DNA from: Fibrobacter sp. UBA4223
GTDB lineage: Bacteria > Fibrobacterota > Fibrobacteria > Fibrobacterales > Fibrobacteraceae
Length of the DNA: 58,283 bases
Assembly: GCA_002382975.1 (NCBI GenBank)
Contig: DFTB01000002.1
Coordinates: 1 to 58,283, forward strand
Reading direction: 5' to 3'
The notes beneath the pieces are model-generated. The model searched no databases. It saw only the letters and a program-made list of their open reading frames with translations, and was not told the origin of the DNA. Shown piece by piece: positions 15,639-24,621 of the stretch. The translations under genes and the position numbers were made by a program. Every line of letters starts with the position of its first letter. Positions within the stretch are counted from its first letter, which is position 1.

Positions 15639-16510
15639 TAGATACCCTCCATTCCCTTGCGCATGATATTCAACAGTTCTTCGTCGGTATGCCCCTTCAC
15701 TTGCTCGGGGAACCATTTCTTGAAACTTTCCAGACCCTGGTGCACCAGCATGCCTTCGCCGGTAACGGTCTTGCAGCCCTTTTCGGCGGCCAGTTTCAAA
15801 AGCTTTGTCTTGGGCGGTGCATAGACGATGTCGCAGACGACCTGCCCATGGTTCAGACTGTCCTTGTCGAGAGGAGATTCGTCTTCGTTTGGCGTCATGC
15901 CCACGGAGGTGGCGTTGATGATAATCTTGTATTCCTTGGAAACGCTAGGGAATTCCTGGAAGGTGAATACGGAAATTTTTTCGCTGTCCTTGAACAGCGG
16001 GTTCAGTGAACCAGCCAGGGCTTCGCCCTTGTCCTTGTTGCGGCACACGATGGCAAGCCTGTTGCCTTGTTCCATCAAGGTGTAGGCGATGGCCTTTGCC
16101 GCTCCGCCGTTTCCGAGAAGGGCCACGGTGGTGTTTGCAGGTTGCACTCCGTTTTCTTCCAGGTTGCGGATACAACCGTAGGGGTCCGTGGTGGTACCGC
16201 AGAGAGTGCCACCAACGATTCCCTCTTTCCAATAAAGCGTGTTTACGCTTCCGGTAAACTTGCTGATGGGGCTAAGTTCGTCCACCAGATCCATCACAGG
16301 AGTCTTGTAAGGAATGGTAACGTTTGCCCCCCTGAATTTCATGGCCCTGAAACCTTGGATAGCCTGGGCGAAATTCTCCGGTTCTGGTCCAAAGGGCAGG
16401 TAGGCCGCGTTGATTCCAAGCGCCTTGAAAAGCGCATTGTGCATGAGGGGGGATTTGCTATGGGCAATAGGGTGCCCGAAAACGCAAAGGGTTTCCGTTT
16501 TTCCGTTCAC
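15638..16510 (-). CDS. aroE: Shikimate dehydrogenase
   Basis: AroE reduces 3-dehydroshikimate to shikimate with NADPH in the cytoplasm. The 290-residue product has GHPIAHSKSPLMHNALF near the N-terminus (shikimate-binding serines), NVTIPYK with the catalytic lysine, and the NADP-binding GNGGAAKAIAY. It starts with GTG at 16510 after an AGAGG site; an overlapping ATG at 16512 is out of frame. The TAATG junction with aroKB makes this a two-gene aromatic amino-acid operon. Confidence 0.95.
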   Translation of the reverse strand: MNGKTETLCVFGHPIAHSKSPLMHNALFKALGINAAYLPFGPEPENFAQAIQGFRAMKFRGANVTIPYKTPVMDLVDELSPISKFTGSVNTLYWKEGIVGGTLCGTTTDPYGCIRNLEENGVQPANTTVALLGNGGAAKAIAYTLMEQGNRLAIVCRNKDKGEALAGSLNPLFKDSEKISVFTFQEFPSVSKEYKIIINATSVGMTPNEDESPLDKDSLNHGQVVCDIVYAPPKTKLLKLAAEKGCKTVTGEGMLVHQGLESFKKWFPEQVKGHTDEELLNIMRKGMEGI

Positions 16511-16613
16511 ATGAACCTCTTTTGTCCGCCCACCTGGGGCTGAACTCTAAACAATACATCAATAAAGATATAAAAAAGAGTTCGTTAAAGGCAAAAAAGG
16601 GGGTATGATTTGC

Positions 16614-17159
16614 TTAGAAACGGGTTATTCCAATGATAATTAGGATAACTCCTGCAAAAACTTGCGGCAGGCTAGTCTTAAAAAATCTGGCGGCCCGGTT
16701 CCCGATTTCGAAACCGAGAATGCCAAATAGGATTGCTGCAAGGGATATAGCGATAGTGGCAAAGACCATATCGATTTCAACGAAGGCAAAGGAAATGCCG
16801 ATGGTCAGTGCGTCAATGCTGGTAGCGAGAGAAAGCGCTATGATACTTACAAATCTGAGGTCGGCAATCTTATGGTCCTCTTCTTTTTTGCGGATGGCGT
16901 CCCAGATAAACTTGGCACCCAATAGGCAGAGAATAGCGCAAGCGATGATTGACCCCAGGTCGTGAATCCAATGCCTTGCTAAGGTTCCAGAAAAGAACCC
17001 GATAAGTGTCATGGCTCCTTGGAAAAAACCAAAGGACAGCGCAAGAACAAGGGCTTTTAATCGGGATACTCCCGAGCGCCCAAGCCCAATAGAAGTGGCC
17101 ACGGCAAAGCAGTCCATGGCCTCGATAACCGCAATGAGAATTACGGAGAGATAATTCAA
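16614..17159 (-). CDS. mntP: MntP-type manganese efflux protein
   Basis: MntP exports Mn(II) across the inner membrane. The 181-residue product has six predicted membrane helices and the two internal-repeat signatures with acidic residues: AMDCFAVATSIGL near residue 14 and ATSIDALTIGISFAFV near residue 112. The start seems to be TTG at 17159, after an AGG site. It lies 15 bp downstream of the ACT-domain gene, so it may be cotranscribed. No Mn-sensing yybP-ykoY riboswitch can be seen before it; the upstream bases belong to the ACT gene. Confidence 0.85.
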   Translation of the reverse strand: MNYLSVILIAVIEAMDCFAVATSIGLGRSGVSRLKALVLALSFGFFQGAMTLIGFFSGTLARHWIHDLGSIIACAILCLLGAKFIWDAIRKKEEDHKIADLRFVSIIALSLATSIDALTIGISFAFVEIDMVFATIAISLAAILFGILGFEIGNRAARFFKTSLPQVFAGVILIIIGITRF

Positions 17160-17174
17160 AATAGCCTAAAAGGT

Positions 17175-17606
17175 TTAGGTGTTCTTGAACAGTTCTTCTT
17201 TGTCAATGGCCTTGAAGTTGGTAGCCTTCAGGGCTTCAATGGCCTTGTCCGTATCCTGGAAACGGAGAATCATGATGTTGGATCCGTTCAAGGTAGAGGG
17301 GTAGGCGTACATGTAGTCAATCTGCTGGCTCCCGACAGCTGTAGAGAGCAACTCGGCAAGGCCACCGATGGCGGCATTTACAGGGCAGGCCACCACGTCG
17401 GTAATGGTGGCGCTGAGACCCGCCTTGGCGAGCACGTCCACGGCCTTTTCCGGATTGTTCACAATCAGGCGGATAAGGCCGAACTCGCCGGAGTCGGCGA
17501 GGGTCAGCGAAAGCAGGTTCACTCCTGCATCGGCCAAGGAGCGGCACACCGTCTGGAGTCTGCCCGGCCTGTTGGAAACGAAAACGGATACTTGTGGGAT
17601 TTTCAT
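17175..17606 (-). CDS. ACT domain protein
   Basis: The 143-residue protein consists of two ACT-like halves: residues about 1-70 (QVSVFVSNRPGRLQTVCRSL) and 72-143. ACT domains bind amino acids and regulate enzymes. Start ATG at 17606 with a TAGGAG site 6-12 bp before it; the longer frame is not supported. Such stand-alone tandem ACT proteins often sit beside phenylacetate-CoA ligase homologues, as here (paaK-like gene upstream on the same strand). A role in aromatic amino-acid or aryl-acid metabolism is inferred from that pairing. Confidence 0.82.
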   Translation of the reverse strand: MKIPQVSVFVSNRPGRLQTVCRSLADAGVNLLSLTLADSGEFGLIRLIVNNPEKAVDVLAKAGLSATITDVVACPVNAAIGGLAELLSTAVGSQQIDYMYAYPSTLNGSNIMILRFQDTDKAIEALKATNFKAIDKEELFKNT

Positions 17607-17649
17607 TTGAGATACTCCTATTTTAAAACTTCTTGACAAAAACGAAGAG

Positions 17650-17768
17650 TGAGATGAGTTGTCAGTAATGAGTTGTGAGTGTATAGTTTGGCGCCAAAGG
17701 CGCGATTATTGAAACTCAAAGGTGCGAAGCGCCGACTCATTACTCACTACTCACTACTCACTACGCCT
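17650..17768. repeat. TGAGTTG tract with GGCGCC core, copy 2
   Basis: GAGTTGT/CAGTAAT units precede a core at 17682-17710 (TATAGTTTGGCGCCAAAGGC then GCGATTATT), followed by a small GGTGCGAAGCGCC hairpin and ACTCACTACTCACTACTCAC units. The core is in reverse orientation relative to copies 1 and 3. Confidence 0.8.
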
Positions 17769-17774
17769 TTGGCG

Positions 17775-19112
17775 TTACATCTTCTTCCTGTTGTCCACCA
17801 CTCTCTTCGCCTTGCCTTCGCTACGGGGGAGCGAGTCGGGTTCGCACAGGGTGACGATGACGGAAATGCCGAGAATCTGTTCAATGGAATGCTTGAATTT
17901 CTTGTTCAGCTGTTCCATGGCGCCCATGGAGTCGCTCACCATGTCGCGGGAAACTTCCACCTTAACTTCCAGGGTGTCCATGTTGTTCTTGGTGTCCAGC
18001 ACAATCTGGTAGTGGGGGAGTGCCTTTTCGGCACGGAGAAGTGCCGTCTCGATTTGGCTCGGGAACACGTTCACGCCACGCATGATAATCATGTCGTCAC
18101 TACGTCGACCGATACGGCGGATGCGGCGGATGGTGCGTCCGCATTTGCACTTGGTCTTTTCGATAGCGGTGATATCGCGGGTGCGGTAGCGCAAAATGGG
18201 CATGGCCTTTTTGCTTAGGGTGCTGATGACCAGTTCCCCTTCTTCGCCGTCGGGCAGGGGTTCCAGAGTTTCGGGGTCGATAATCTCGGGGTAGAAATGG
18301 TCTTCGAAAATGTGGATGCCGTCGCGGCATTCGCATTCGCAACCAACGCCGGGTCCCACGATTTCAGAAAGTCCATAAATGTCGTATGCCTTGATGCCCG
18401 TCTTTTCTTCTATGTAGTCGCGCATGCCGTCGCTCCAGGGTTCCGCCCCGAAAATGCCGCGCTTTACGTTGAGTTTAGACAGGTCGACACCCATTTTTTC
18501 GGCTACGTCAATAATGCGGACGAAATAGCTGGGTGTTCCGGCCACCGCAGTAACGCCGAAGTCTTTCATGAGCATCACCTGGCGTTCGGTATTGCCTCCG
18601 CTGATAGGAATGACGGTCGCGCCGAGGGCTTCGAAACCGCCATGGATGCCGAGACCGCCGGTAAATAGGCCGTAACCGTAGAAATTCTGCACGATGTCGG
18701 TGCTGCGGAACCCGCAGGCGAGAAGCCCGCGTTTTACCACCTGGGCCCAGACTTCCATGTCTTCTTTGGTGTAACCCACCACGATGGGCTTACCGGTAGT
18801 GCCGGAACTGGCGTGCAGGCGCACGACTTCGCTCAGGTCCACGGCGAACAGGCCATACGGGTAGGTGTCGCGCAAGTCCTTTTTCATGCTGAAGGGAACC
18901 TTGCTGATGTCTGCAAGGGTCTTGATGTCGTCGGGCTTTACGCCTTTTTCGTCCATCCGTTCGCGGAACAGGGGAACTTTTTCGTAGGCAAGCTTCACGG
19001 TAGCGCGTAGTCTTTGCAACTGTAGTTCACGGAGCTTTTCTTCGGGCATAAAGTCCAGTGCCATTTCGGGCAGGACTTTGTTTTCTTCGTCATTCCAGGC
19101 GGTGGTAAGCAT
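17775..19112 (-). CDS. paaK: Phenylacetate-CoA ligase family protein
   Basis: This 445-residue adenylate-forming enzyme converts an aryl acid (phenylacetate or indoleacetate in known members) to its CoA thioester with ATP. It has the P-loop SSGTTGKP near residue 102, YGLSEIVGPG near residue 245, RYRTRD near 328, and a zinc-like CECEC/CKCG cysteine set. The C-terminal domain starts near GVNVFPSQIE. The pairing with the downstream ACT gene is common in anaerobes. The rest of an aerobic paa pathway is absent, so an anaerobic aryl-acid role is more likely. Start ATG at 19112 with a GAGG site. Confidence 0.88.
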   Translation of the reverse strand: MLTTAWNDEENKVLPEMALDFMPEEKLRELQLQRLRATVKLAYEKVPLFRERMDEKGVKPDDIKTLADISKVPFSMKKDLRDTYPYGLFAVDLSEVVRLHASSGTTGKPIVVGYTKEDMEVWAQVVKRGLLACGFRSTDIVQNFYGYGLFTGGLGIHGGFEALGATVIPISGGNTERQVMLMKDFGVTAVAGTPSYFVRIIDVAEKMGVDLSKLNVKRGIFGAEPWSDGMRDYIEEKTGIKAYDIYGLSEIVGPGVGCECECRDGIHIFEDHFYPEIIDPETLEPLPDGEEGELVISTLSKKAMPILRYRTRDITAIEKTKCKCGRTIRRIRRIGRRSDDMIIMRGVNVFPSQIETALLRAEKALPHYQIVLDTKNNMDTLEVKVEVSRDMVSDSMGAMEQLNKKFKHSIEQILGISVIVTLCEPDSLPRSEGKAKRVVDNRKKM

Positions 19113-19294
19113 AAAAACCTCAGGTAGCGGTCTTTGGGACCATATTTGAAAGAATTCGGACTAGAATTTATCTTTTTTTTCTTTGAAAAATGCCAAAAAG
19201 ATTGAAAAATTTTGGATAGACAGAGTTTTTTTTCTTGTTTGACAAAAAATGTAAAACAGAAGAAGGGGATGGCGCCTTTTAACCCGCTTTTGAA

Positions 19295-19326
19295 GGAGTT
19301 TAATGGTTTGAAACTCCGTCTTTTTT
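19295..19326 (+). terminator. Terminator-like hairpin in the bamA leader
   Basis: GGAGTTT (19295-19301) pairs with AAACTCC (19311-19317), followed by GTCTTTTTT. It points along the plus strand, yet no plus-strand gene lies upstream; the next gene to the left is divergent. It could be an attenuator for bamA or the end of a short RNA. TTGACA at 19239-19244 is a possible -35. Confidence 0.6.
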
Positions 19327-19375
19327 GTATTTTTGGGCAGAATTTTGTCTTTTTGTATTGATAGGTAGGTTTATT

Positions 19376-22153
19376 CTGCGCCTTCGCGTTGTTTTTTTGT
19401 TACTTGCTTTTGTGGGTTTCGCTTCGGCCCAGCTTCTGGATATGTCCCAGATGTCTACCGATTACATGGCGGAAAACAGGGTCCACAAGGTCCGTGTAGA
19501 AGGTAACCAGCATATGGATGAACGGGCTGTCCTTAGCCGAATCGGTATTCGGGATGGTCAAAGCTATTCTCCGGCGACCCTTTCCGAGAAGGTCCAGAGT
19601 GCTGTGACAGGACTCTATGAATCGGGTCTTTTTGACGATGTGACAGCTTGGGTGGACTATGTGGGAGATGGATCCGATGTAGACTTGATTTTCAAGATTA
19701 AGGAGCTTCCAGCGTTAGATACGGCCATCATTGATGGCTGTGATGAAATTTCTGAAGAGGACTTGCGTCTCAAGATTCGCATGATTCCGGGCCAAGTTTA
19801 TAGCAAGAGCCAGTTGGAGCGGGACCGTCAGGCCATGATAGACTATTATCATTCCGAAGGTTATCTCCTTGCCGAAGTGGGGTATCGCGAAACGGCCACC
19901 GACGAGAACAAGAATCAGGTTACCTTTATTGTCCGTGAAGGGGAAAAAGTCAAGGTTCGTCAGTTCGATATTCGTGGCAATGACAATGTGCCTGCAGAAG
20001 ATATCATGGAACACATGGTCACCAAGTTGGACCAGTGGTGGGGCGGAGGCGAATTCAAGGAGTCTGTCTTTGAAGCTGACCGGGATACGGTGCTGAATGC
20101 TATACGTCATTTTGGCTACCTGGACGCAGAATTGACCGAATATTATGCGGAGTATCTGCCTGACTCTAGCTGCCTGTTTTATTTGGGACGTATGGTCCCC
20201 GTAGGGGAGTCCTTGCAACCGCTCTACGATCAGCTGAACCGTGCCATGGGAGATACTGCCACTGCAATGGCCAAGATGGCGGGCAAGCCCACTATGGAAG
20301 TGACCCACTATTTTCGCAATGAGCGTGTAGGGGCTCATGGGTATGTGTCCCGTCCGCTACCCCAGGTCAAGTCCGAAGAAGATGCCCTCAAACTTATTAA
20401 CGACATTATTCGCTATGAAAAGTCCCGTAAGGAATGGCTAAAGATTGTGGACGGCCGTAAGTTCAACAATCCGAAAATCGACTCTCTCAAGAAACTGAAG
20501 AAACTGCGGCCCTACGAGGAAAAGCTGCTAGTCCGCTACATGATCGAGGACATGTTCCCCGCCCTTAACAAGTACGACAATATCAAGACATCCAGTGCAA
20601 TTTGCATCCATATTTCCATGATCGAGGGACGTAAATACTACATGGGTAACGTCCACTTTACTGGAAACGAGGTCTTGGGCGATGCCGTGTTGAATTACGC
20701 TTTCCGCTTGGATAGCGGGGAGGTCTTTGACCAATACAAGTACGAAGCTTCCCGTAAGGCCATTCGGGATTCCTACCTTGAAGACGGTTACCTGTTTGTC
20801 CAGTTCGATGAAGAACGGACCTTCGTGAACGATTCCGTAGTGAACCTGACTTATCGTATGCGCGAAGGTTTGCCGGCTTCTATCCACAAGGTCTATATAC
20901 GCGGCAATACCAAGACGAATGAAAAGGTCATCCGTCGTGAAGTGCGCCTGTATCCGGGGGATACCTACCGCCAGTCTTCCCTTGAACGTAGTTTCCGCGA
21001 AATCATGCAGCTGAACTATTTCGATATGGTGACTCCCGATATCAAGCCACTGAGCGATCAGGAAGTAGATTTGGAATTCGCCGTGCAAGAAAAGGAAGCG
21101 GGCACGGGCCAGTTCAGCTTGGGTGTGTCTTATAGTCAGAGCGATGGGCTTGTGGGTACGGCCAGTGTTTCTATTCCCAACTGCTGTATGGGTAACGGTC
21201 AGGCGGCCTCCTTCAGCGTGGAATACGGCATGGATAAGAAGAGTGCTTCCATCAGTTTCCAGGAGCCTTGGTTCTTGGACAAGCCCATTACCGTGGGTAC
21301 AAGTCTCAGCTACAGCTGGTGGAACATGAGCGACTACGACGACCCGAACATTACTCGTTACGGCGGACAGGTGTATGTGGGTAAACGTCTCAAGTGGCCT
21401 GACGACTACTTCTATGGTCAGGTGGGTTACAGCTGGCTTATGAACAAACAGGGCCCCAACATCGACGACAGCTATGTGGTCTATACCGGTCTGGAATCGG
21501 CGGTGAATTTCCGCTTGATCCGCGACGATAAGAATCTGCCCCAGTTCCCCACGGATGGGTCCCGCTACGTGCTAGATGTCCAGGTGGCTGATGACGTGCT
21601 GTACAGTGACTTTGAATTTATCAAGACAGAACTCACTATCAAGTGGTGGTTCCCGTTGTTCCGCGACCGTCTGGCGATCGCACTTACTAACGAATACGGT
21701 GTCATCTTCGGCGATCAGCTCCAGTATAGAACACTCTATACCATGGGCGGTGTTCTTGGCTATGAGGGTATGATGCGCGGTTACAGTTCGGGCTCTATCG
21801 GTTACCGGCGCTTGGGCCGTAGCTTCCAGTATATTGGAGCAGAACTCCAGTTGGCCATTGTACCCCAGACATTCTACTTGTTGCCCTTCTTCTTTGATGC
21901 GGGTAACGTGTTCGGCGAACGCTACAATCCCAAGACAAAGGTGGCCAAACCCAGCCGCAATCCTTTGAGCGAATGGGATCCCACCAGTCTCAAGAAGGAC
22001 TACGGTTTTGGTTTCCGTGTGGTAGTGCCCATGCTCGGTATTATCGGCTTTGACTTTGCCTGGCCCTTGGATGTGGGAGAAACCTATTCTGGTTTGCAGC
22101 GCACCCAGGTGGGTGACATGGAATTCAACTTTGTGATAGGCCAGGGATTCTAG
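19376..22153 (+). CDS. bamA: Outer membrane protein assembly factor BamA
   Basis: BamA is the core of the machine that inserts beta-barrels into the outer membrane. The product has a signal peptide (LRVVFLLLAFVGFASA), several POTRA domains to about residue 600, then a 16-strand-type barrel ending in VIGQGF with a terminal Phe. POTRA signatures include VRQFDIRGNDNVP and IHKVYIRGNTKTNEK. It is about 130 residues longer than E. coli BamA because of an insertion around nt 20140-20600. No ATG precedes the signal peptide. An AGGTAGG site points to CTG at 19376, while TTG at 19358 or 19325 is possible. ompH follows after 8 bp, a typical pairing. Confidence 0.92.
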   Translation: MRLRVVFLLLAFVGFASAQLLDMSQMSTDYMAENRVHKVRVEGNQHMDERAVLSRIGIRDGQSYSPATLSEKVQSAVTGLYESGLFDDVTAWVDYVGDGSDVDLIFKIKELPALDTAIIDGCDEISEEDLRLKIRMIPGQVYSKSQLERDRQAMIDYYHSEGYLLAEVGYRETATDENKNQVTFIVREGEKVKVRQFDIRGNDNVPAEDIMEHMVTKLDQWWGGGEFKESVFEADRDTVLNAIRHFGYLDAELTEYYAEYLPDSSCLFYLGRMVPVGESLQPLYDQLNRAMGDTATAMAKMAGKPTMEVTHYFRNERVGAHGYVSRPLPQVKSEEDALKLINDIIRYEKSRKEWLKIVDGRKFNNPKIDSLKKLKKLRPYEEKLLVRYMIEDMFPALNKYDNIKTSSAICIHISMIEGRKYYMGNVHFTGNEVLGDAVLNYAFRLDSGEVFDQYKYEASRKAIRDSYLEDGYLFVQFDEERTFVNDSVVNLTYRMREGLPASIHKVYIRGNTKTNEKVIRREVRLYPGDTYRQSSLERSFREIMQLNYFDMVTPDIKPLSDQEVDLEFAVQEKEAGTGQFSLGVSYSQSDGLVGTASVSIPNCCMGNGQAASFSVEYGMDKKSASISFQEPWFLDKPITVGTSLSYSWWNMSDYDDPNITRYGGQVYVGKRLKWPDDYFYGQVGYSWLMNKQGPNIDDSYVVYTGLESAVNFRLIRDDKNLPQFPTDGSRYVLDVQVADDVLYSDFEFIKTELTIKWWFPLFRDRLAIALTNEYGVIFGDQLQYRTLYTMGGVLGYEGMMRGYSSGSIGYRRLGRSFQYIGAELQLAIVPQTFYLLPFFFDAGNVFGERYNPKTKVAKPSRNPLSEWDPTSLKKDYGFGFRVVVPMLGIIGFDFAWPLDVGETYSGLQRTQVGDMEFNFVIGQGF

Positions 22154-22161
22154 GAGGCGTT

Positions 22162-22692
22162 ATGCTCGAAAAATCTTTGATTCGTCGTCTGGTGATTTTG
22201 CTAGCTATGCTTCTAGCGTGCTCCGCCTTTGCCGAAGATGGACTGCGCATTGCCCATGTGGATTCCAAGCTAATCTTTGACGGCTACAAGGGAACCAAGA
22301 AGGCTCAAGAAGAATATGACCGACAGGTGGCCAAATGGGAACAGCAGGGCAACCTGATTCAGAAAGAGCTTGCCGCTATCAAGGAAAAGTTGGATAAGCA
22401 GGTACTGATGCTTTCTGACGAAAAGAAACGTGAACTGGAAGCCGACTACGCCAAGAAGGAAACGGAACTGAAGGAATTCATTGACCGTGTTTATGGCCGT
22501 AAGGGCGAGCTCATTACCGAAAACGAGAAGGTGAGCGGCCCCATTATCCAATTAATCCGTAAGGCCATTAACGAGATTGCTTTACAAGAAGGCTACGACA
22601 TGGTGGTGGACCGTGCAACAGGTGCCGTGGTCTTCTGGAAAAAAGAGAACGACCTGACCCAGAAGGTGCTGGATTACCTGAACAACCGCTAA
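22162..22692 (+). CDS. skp: OmpH/Skp family periplasmic chaperone
   Basis: Skp-type chaperones hold unfolded outer-membrane proteins in the periplasm for BamA. The 176-residue product has a signal peptide ending CSAFAEDG, then IAHVDSKLIFDGYKGTKKAQ, a long coiled coil rich in Lys and Glu (about residues 45-130), and a C-terminal region ending VLDYLNNR. The coiled coil forms the tentacles of the trimer in E. coli. It follows bamA directly, with an AGGAGG site, so the two are coexpressed. Confidence 0.9.
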   Translation: MLEKSLIRRLVILLAMLLACSAFAEDGLRIAHVDSKLIFDGYKGTKKAQEEYDRQVAKWEQQGNLIQKELAAIKEKLDKQVLMLSDEKKRELEADYAKKETELKEFIDRVYGRKGELITENEKVSGPIIQLIRKAINEIALQEGYDMVVDRATGAVVFWKKENDLTQKVLDYLNNR

Positions 22693-22731
22693 TAGCGCCT
22701 GTCATAAATTTCGTTTAAGGCTTCGCCAATT

Positions 22732-23478
22732 TTATCGGTAGGATTCTGTTTCCAGAATCCTTTTTGCATTTTTGACCCGGTCTGGGCTTGGAGACTTTAC
22801 GTCTTTCAAAGCGTAGTCGAGTCCCATTTCTTGATATTTTGCAAGAGCCAAGGAATGGTAGGGTAGCACTTCCACTTTCTTGACGTTGGATAGTGACTGG
22901 ATAAATTCTTTGGTCTTTTCTAGATATTCGTCGTTATCGCTAATCCCCGGAACAAGCACGTGTCTGATCCAGATGGGTTTGCGGATTTCGTCCAAGTAGC
23001 GGAACATGTCCAGGTTGTGTTCAATGGAATGGCCAGTGAGTTTTTTATGCTGCTCGGGGTCAATGATTTTCAGGTCTACCAGGAGTAGATCGGTAACTTC
23101 CATAAGTTGCTTGAACTTGCTGAAGTAGGGTTCGGTGCGGACAAAGTTTACCCCGGAAGTGTCTATGCAAGTGTGTACTCCCGCCGATTTTGCCAGGGTG
23201 AAAAATTCTAGCAAGAAATCCATCTGCATCAGGGGCTCGCCACCACTGACGGTAATGCCTCCGTCGCTTCCCCAGTAACTCTTGTAGCGGAGGGCCTTTT
23301 TCAGCAGGTCTTCTGCAGAAATGTCGAAGGCTCCCGCCTTGTCCCCCTTGAAGTTCCAGGTTTCCGGATTGTGACAGAAAAGGCACCGCATGGGGCACCC
23401 CTGTGTGAACACCACAAACCGGACTCCGGGGCCATCTACGGAGCCGAAAGTTTCCAGTTTGTTGATTCTGCCGAGCAT
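22732..23478 (-). CDS. pflA: Pyruvate formate-lyase activating enzyme
   Basis: PflA is a radical SAM enzyme that creates the glycyl radical on pyruvate formate-lyase, needed for anaerobic pyruvate cleavage. The 248-residue product has the cluster motif CPMRCLFCHNPETW near residue 29, the GGEP-like SGGEPLMQ near residue 80, and the conserved DTSG and VDLK stretches. Length is typical. No pfl gene lies beside it in the window. It indicates anaerobic or fermentative growth. Confidence 0.93.
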   Translation of the reverse strand: MLGRINKLETFGSVDGPGVRFVVFTQGCPMRCLFCHNPETWNFKGDKAGAFDISAEDLLKKALRYKSYWGSDGGITVSGGEPLMQMDFLLEFFTLAKSAGVHTCIDTSGVNFVRTEPYFSKFKQLMEVTDLLLVDLKIIDPEQHKKLTGHSIEHNLDMFRYLDEIRKPIWIRHVLVPGISDNDEYLEKTKEFIQSLSNVKKVEVLPYHSLALAKYQEMGLDYALKDVKSPSPDRVKNAKRILETESYR

Positions 23479-23562
23479 GTTCGTAAAGTTACAAAATAGT
23501 TCAAGGCGAAAGGGCTAAAATTTCTATGTTTACGCTATACAAACTTATAAAGTTGGCTCATT

Positions 23563-24579
23563 ATGAAAATTGCTGTAACTGGTGGTGCAGGCTATATCGG
23601 TAGCCACACGATTATAGAGTTAGACAAGGCCGGCCATTCTGTGGTGGTGGTGGATAACCTTGTCAATTCTTGTGAAGAATCTCTCCGCAGGGTTTCAAAG
23701 ATTATTGGTAAAGATGTGCCTTTTGTGAATGCGGATGTCCGGGATGCTTCTGCCATGGATGCCCTGTTCAAACAAAACAAGTTTGATGCCTGCATTCATT
23801 TTGCCGGACTCAAGGCCGTTGGGGAGTCTGTGGAGAAACCTCTGGAGTATTACGAGAACAACATGAACGCCACGTTCGTGTTGCTCAATGCAATGCGCAA
23901 GAATGGGGTTAAGAATATTATCTTCTCGTCTTCGGCTACGGTCTATGGTAACCCGGCAGAAATTCCCATTACCGAGAACTGCCCAAAGGGCGCTATCACC
24001 AACCCATACGGTCAGACCAAGTCAATGCTGGAACAGGTGCTGATGGACTTGCAAAAGTCCGACCCCGAATGGAATGTGGTGCTGCTACGTTACTTTAACC
24101 CTATCGGGGCGCACCCCAGTGGTCTCATTGGCGAGGATCCTAACGGGATACCTAACAACCTGATGCCCTATATTTCTCAGACGGCTGTTGGACTTCGCAA
24201 AGAACTTGGGGTATTTGGCGATGACTACGATACTCCCGATGGAACAGGCGTTCGGGACTACATTCATGTGTGCGACCTGGCGGCTGGACATGTGAGTGCT
24301 TTGCAGGCTATTGAACGCAAGTGCGGCCTCGCCATTTACAATTTGGGAACGGGACATGGATATTCCGTGTTGGACGTGGTCAATGCTTTTGAGCGGGTGA
24401 ACGGGGTCAAGGTGCCCTATAGCATTAAACCCCGCCGTGCAGGGGATATTGCCACCTGCTATTGCAACCCCGAAAAAGCCTATAAAGAATTGGGTTGGAA
24501 AGCTCGGTTCGGTATTGAGGAAATGTGTCGCGACGCCTGGAATTGGCAGAAGAACAATCCCAAAGGTTATCGGGGCTAG
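23563..24579 (+). CDS. galE: UDP-glucose 4-epimerase
   Basis: GalE interconverts UDP-glucose and UDP-galactose using bound NAD. The 338-residue product has the Rossmann motif GGAGYIGSH at residues 7-15, SSSATVYG near residue 126, the catalytic YGQTK near 151, and the C-terminal KPRRAGD motif. It matches the family along its length. It precedes the Wzc-like kinase on the same strand (42 bp), so both probably serve surface polysaccharide synthesis. Start ATG at 23563. Confidence 0.95.
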   Translation: MKIAVTGGAGYIGSHTIIELDKAGHSVVVVDNLVNSCEESLRRVSKIIGKDVPFVNADVRDASAMDALFKQNKFDACIHFAGLKAVGESVEKPLEYYENNMNATFVLLNAMRKNGVKNIIFSSSATVYGNPAEIPITENCPKGAITNPYGQTKSMLEQVLMDLQKSDPEWNVVLLRYFNPIGAHPSGLIGEDPNGIPNNLMPYISQTAVGLRKELGVFGDDYDTPDGTGVRDYIHVCDLAAGHVSALQAIERKCGLAIYNLGTGHGYSVLDVVNAFERVNGVKVPYSIKPRRAGDIATCYCNPEKAYKELGWKARFGIEEMCRDAWNWQKNNPKGYRG

Positions 24580-24621
24580 TTTTTTTCTATACTTGGTAAA
24601 AAATTAAAAATCGGTTTTTGA

